Positions 60,834 to 60,868 of a stretch of 60,868 bases of DNA are shown here, piece after piece. The position numbers and the translations under genes were made by a program. Position 1 is the stretch's first letter, and each line of letters starts with the position of its first letter. The notes under the pieces are model-generated. The model ran no database searches. It was not told the DNA's origin and saw nothing but the letters and a program-made list of their open reading frames with translations. The DNA comes from Clostridia bacterium (lineage in GTDB: Bacteria; Bacillota; Clostridia; Christensenellales; Aristaeellaceae), in contig JAFVXE010000048.1 in assembly GCA_017501255.1 (NCBI GenBank), positions 1-60,868 on the forward strand, given 5' to 3'.

Positions 60834-60868
60834 ATGGCTCAGAACAAGTATAGCACGAAAGAACGGAA
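60834..60868 (+). CDS. Start of a gene cut by the window edge
   Basis: AGGAGG lies six bases before an ATG that opens MAQNKYSTKER before the window ends. Eleven residues are too few to name it. A short Lys/Arg-rich KYST start occurs in some transposase first frames, but nothing else, such as a terminal repeat, supports that. Confidence 0.45.
   Translation, partial: MAQNKYSTKER

Noticed and set aside
1..60868. CRISPR arrays, prophage genes or complete insertion sequences
   Set aside because: No regularly spaced direct repeats, no integrase or phage structural genes and no transposase with terminal repeats were found; only eleven codons of an unknown gene remain at the right edge.

Overview
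The window reads as a chromosomal segment of a spore-forming, fibre-degrading member of the Clostridia. It has a sigma-K gene, the L35/L20/IF-3 operon with a Gram-positive style leader, strong GGAGG ribosome sites, cysteine and leucine biosynthesis genes, an A-type flavodiiron protein, carbohydrate ABC importers without their own ATPase, and intracellular enzymes for mannan and xylan oligosaccharides. A gut or rumen lineage (Christensenellales/Oscillospirales-like) fits, but taxonomy cannot be fixed from the sequence alone.

Layout. 1-320: promoter with an A/T-rich upstream tract and leader of what looks like an rRNA operon that runs off the left edge on the minus strand. 374-2715: a two-gene mannobiose catabolic unit (cellobiose 2-epimerase plus GH130 phosphorylase). 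2864-14383: a tightly packed minus-strand run of ten genes joining ppk1, cysE, cysS, a ComEA-like protein and leuA to five exopolysaccharide genes (sugar-phosphate transferase, epimerase, three GT4 glycosyltransferases). 14567-19012: a DUF6144-like protein, an rRNA methyltransferase, sigK, a methyltransferase, a small membrane protein and an alpha/beta hydrolase. 19049-21333: recO, then rplT-rpmI-infC with promoter and attenuator. 21559-23250: a lone A/T-rich multi-spanning membrane protein. 23319-29343: a six-gene minus operon (pentapeptide repeat, HAD phosphatase, RluA, unknown, peptidoglycan-binding, a BY-kinase-like protein lacking its P-loop). 29529-35777: an acyltransferase fused to zinc-ribbon and PH-like modules, an orphan sugar-binding protein, two flavodoxin-like proteins and an intracellular GH10 xylanase.

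36350-49776 is the most interesting part: a nine-gene plus-strand locus with two extracellular binding proteins, four carbohydrate permeases and no ATPase, interleaved with a membrane-anchored NHL propeller, a Yip1-family protein and an 858-residue membrane-anchored DUF5696-type protein. It is divergent from the GH10 xylanase, has a strong promoter, an operator-like inverted repeat at the start site and an attenuator-like leader, and has a second strong promoter for the last binding protein. I read it as a composite oligosaccharide capture and import machine, probably energised by a shared ATPase encoded elsewhere.

49949-60868: flavodiiron protein, flavin reductase with its MarR regulator, two serine tRNAs, a PucR-type regulator with a secreted S41 protease, a TM1266-family (hydrogenase-system regulator-like) gene heading a NitT/TauT-type ABC transporter behind a leader-peptide/terminator region, a large secreted SH3/peptidoglycan-binding protein, and the first codons of a gene cut by the right edge.
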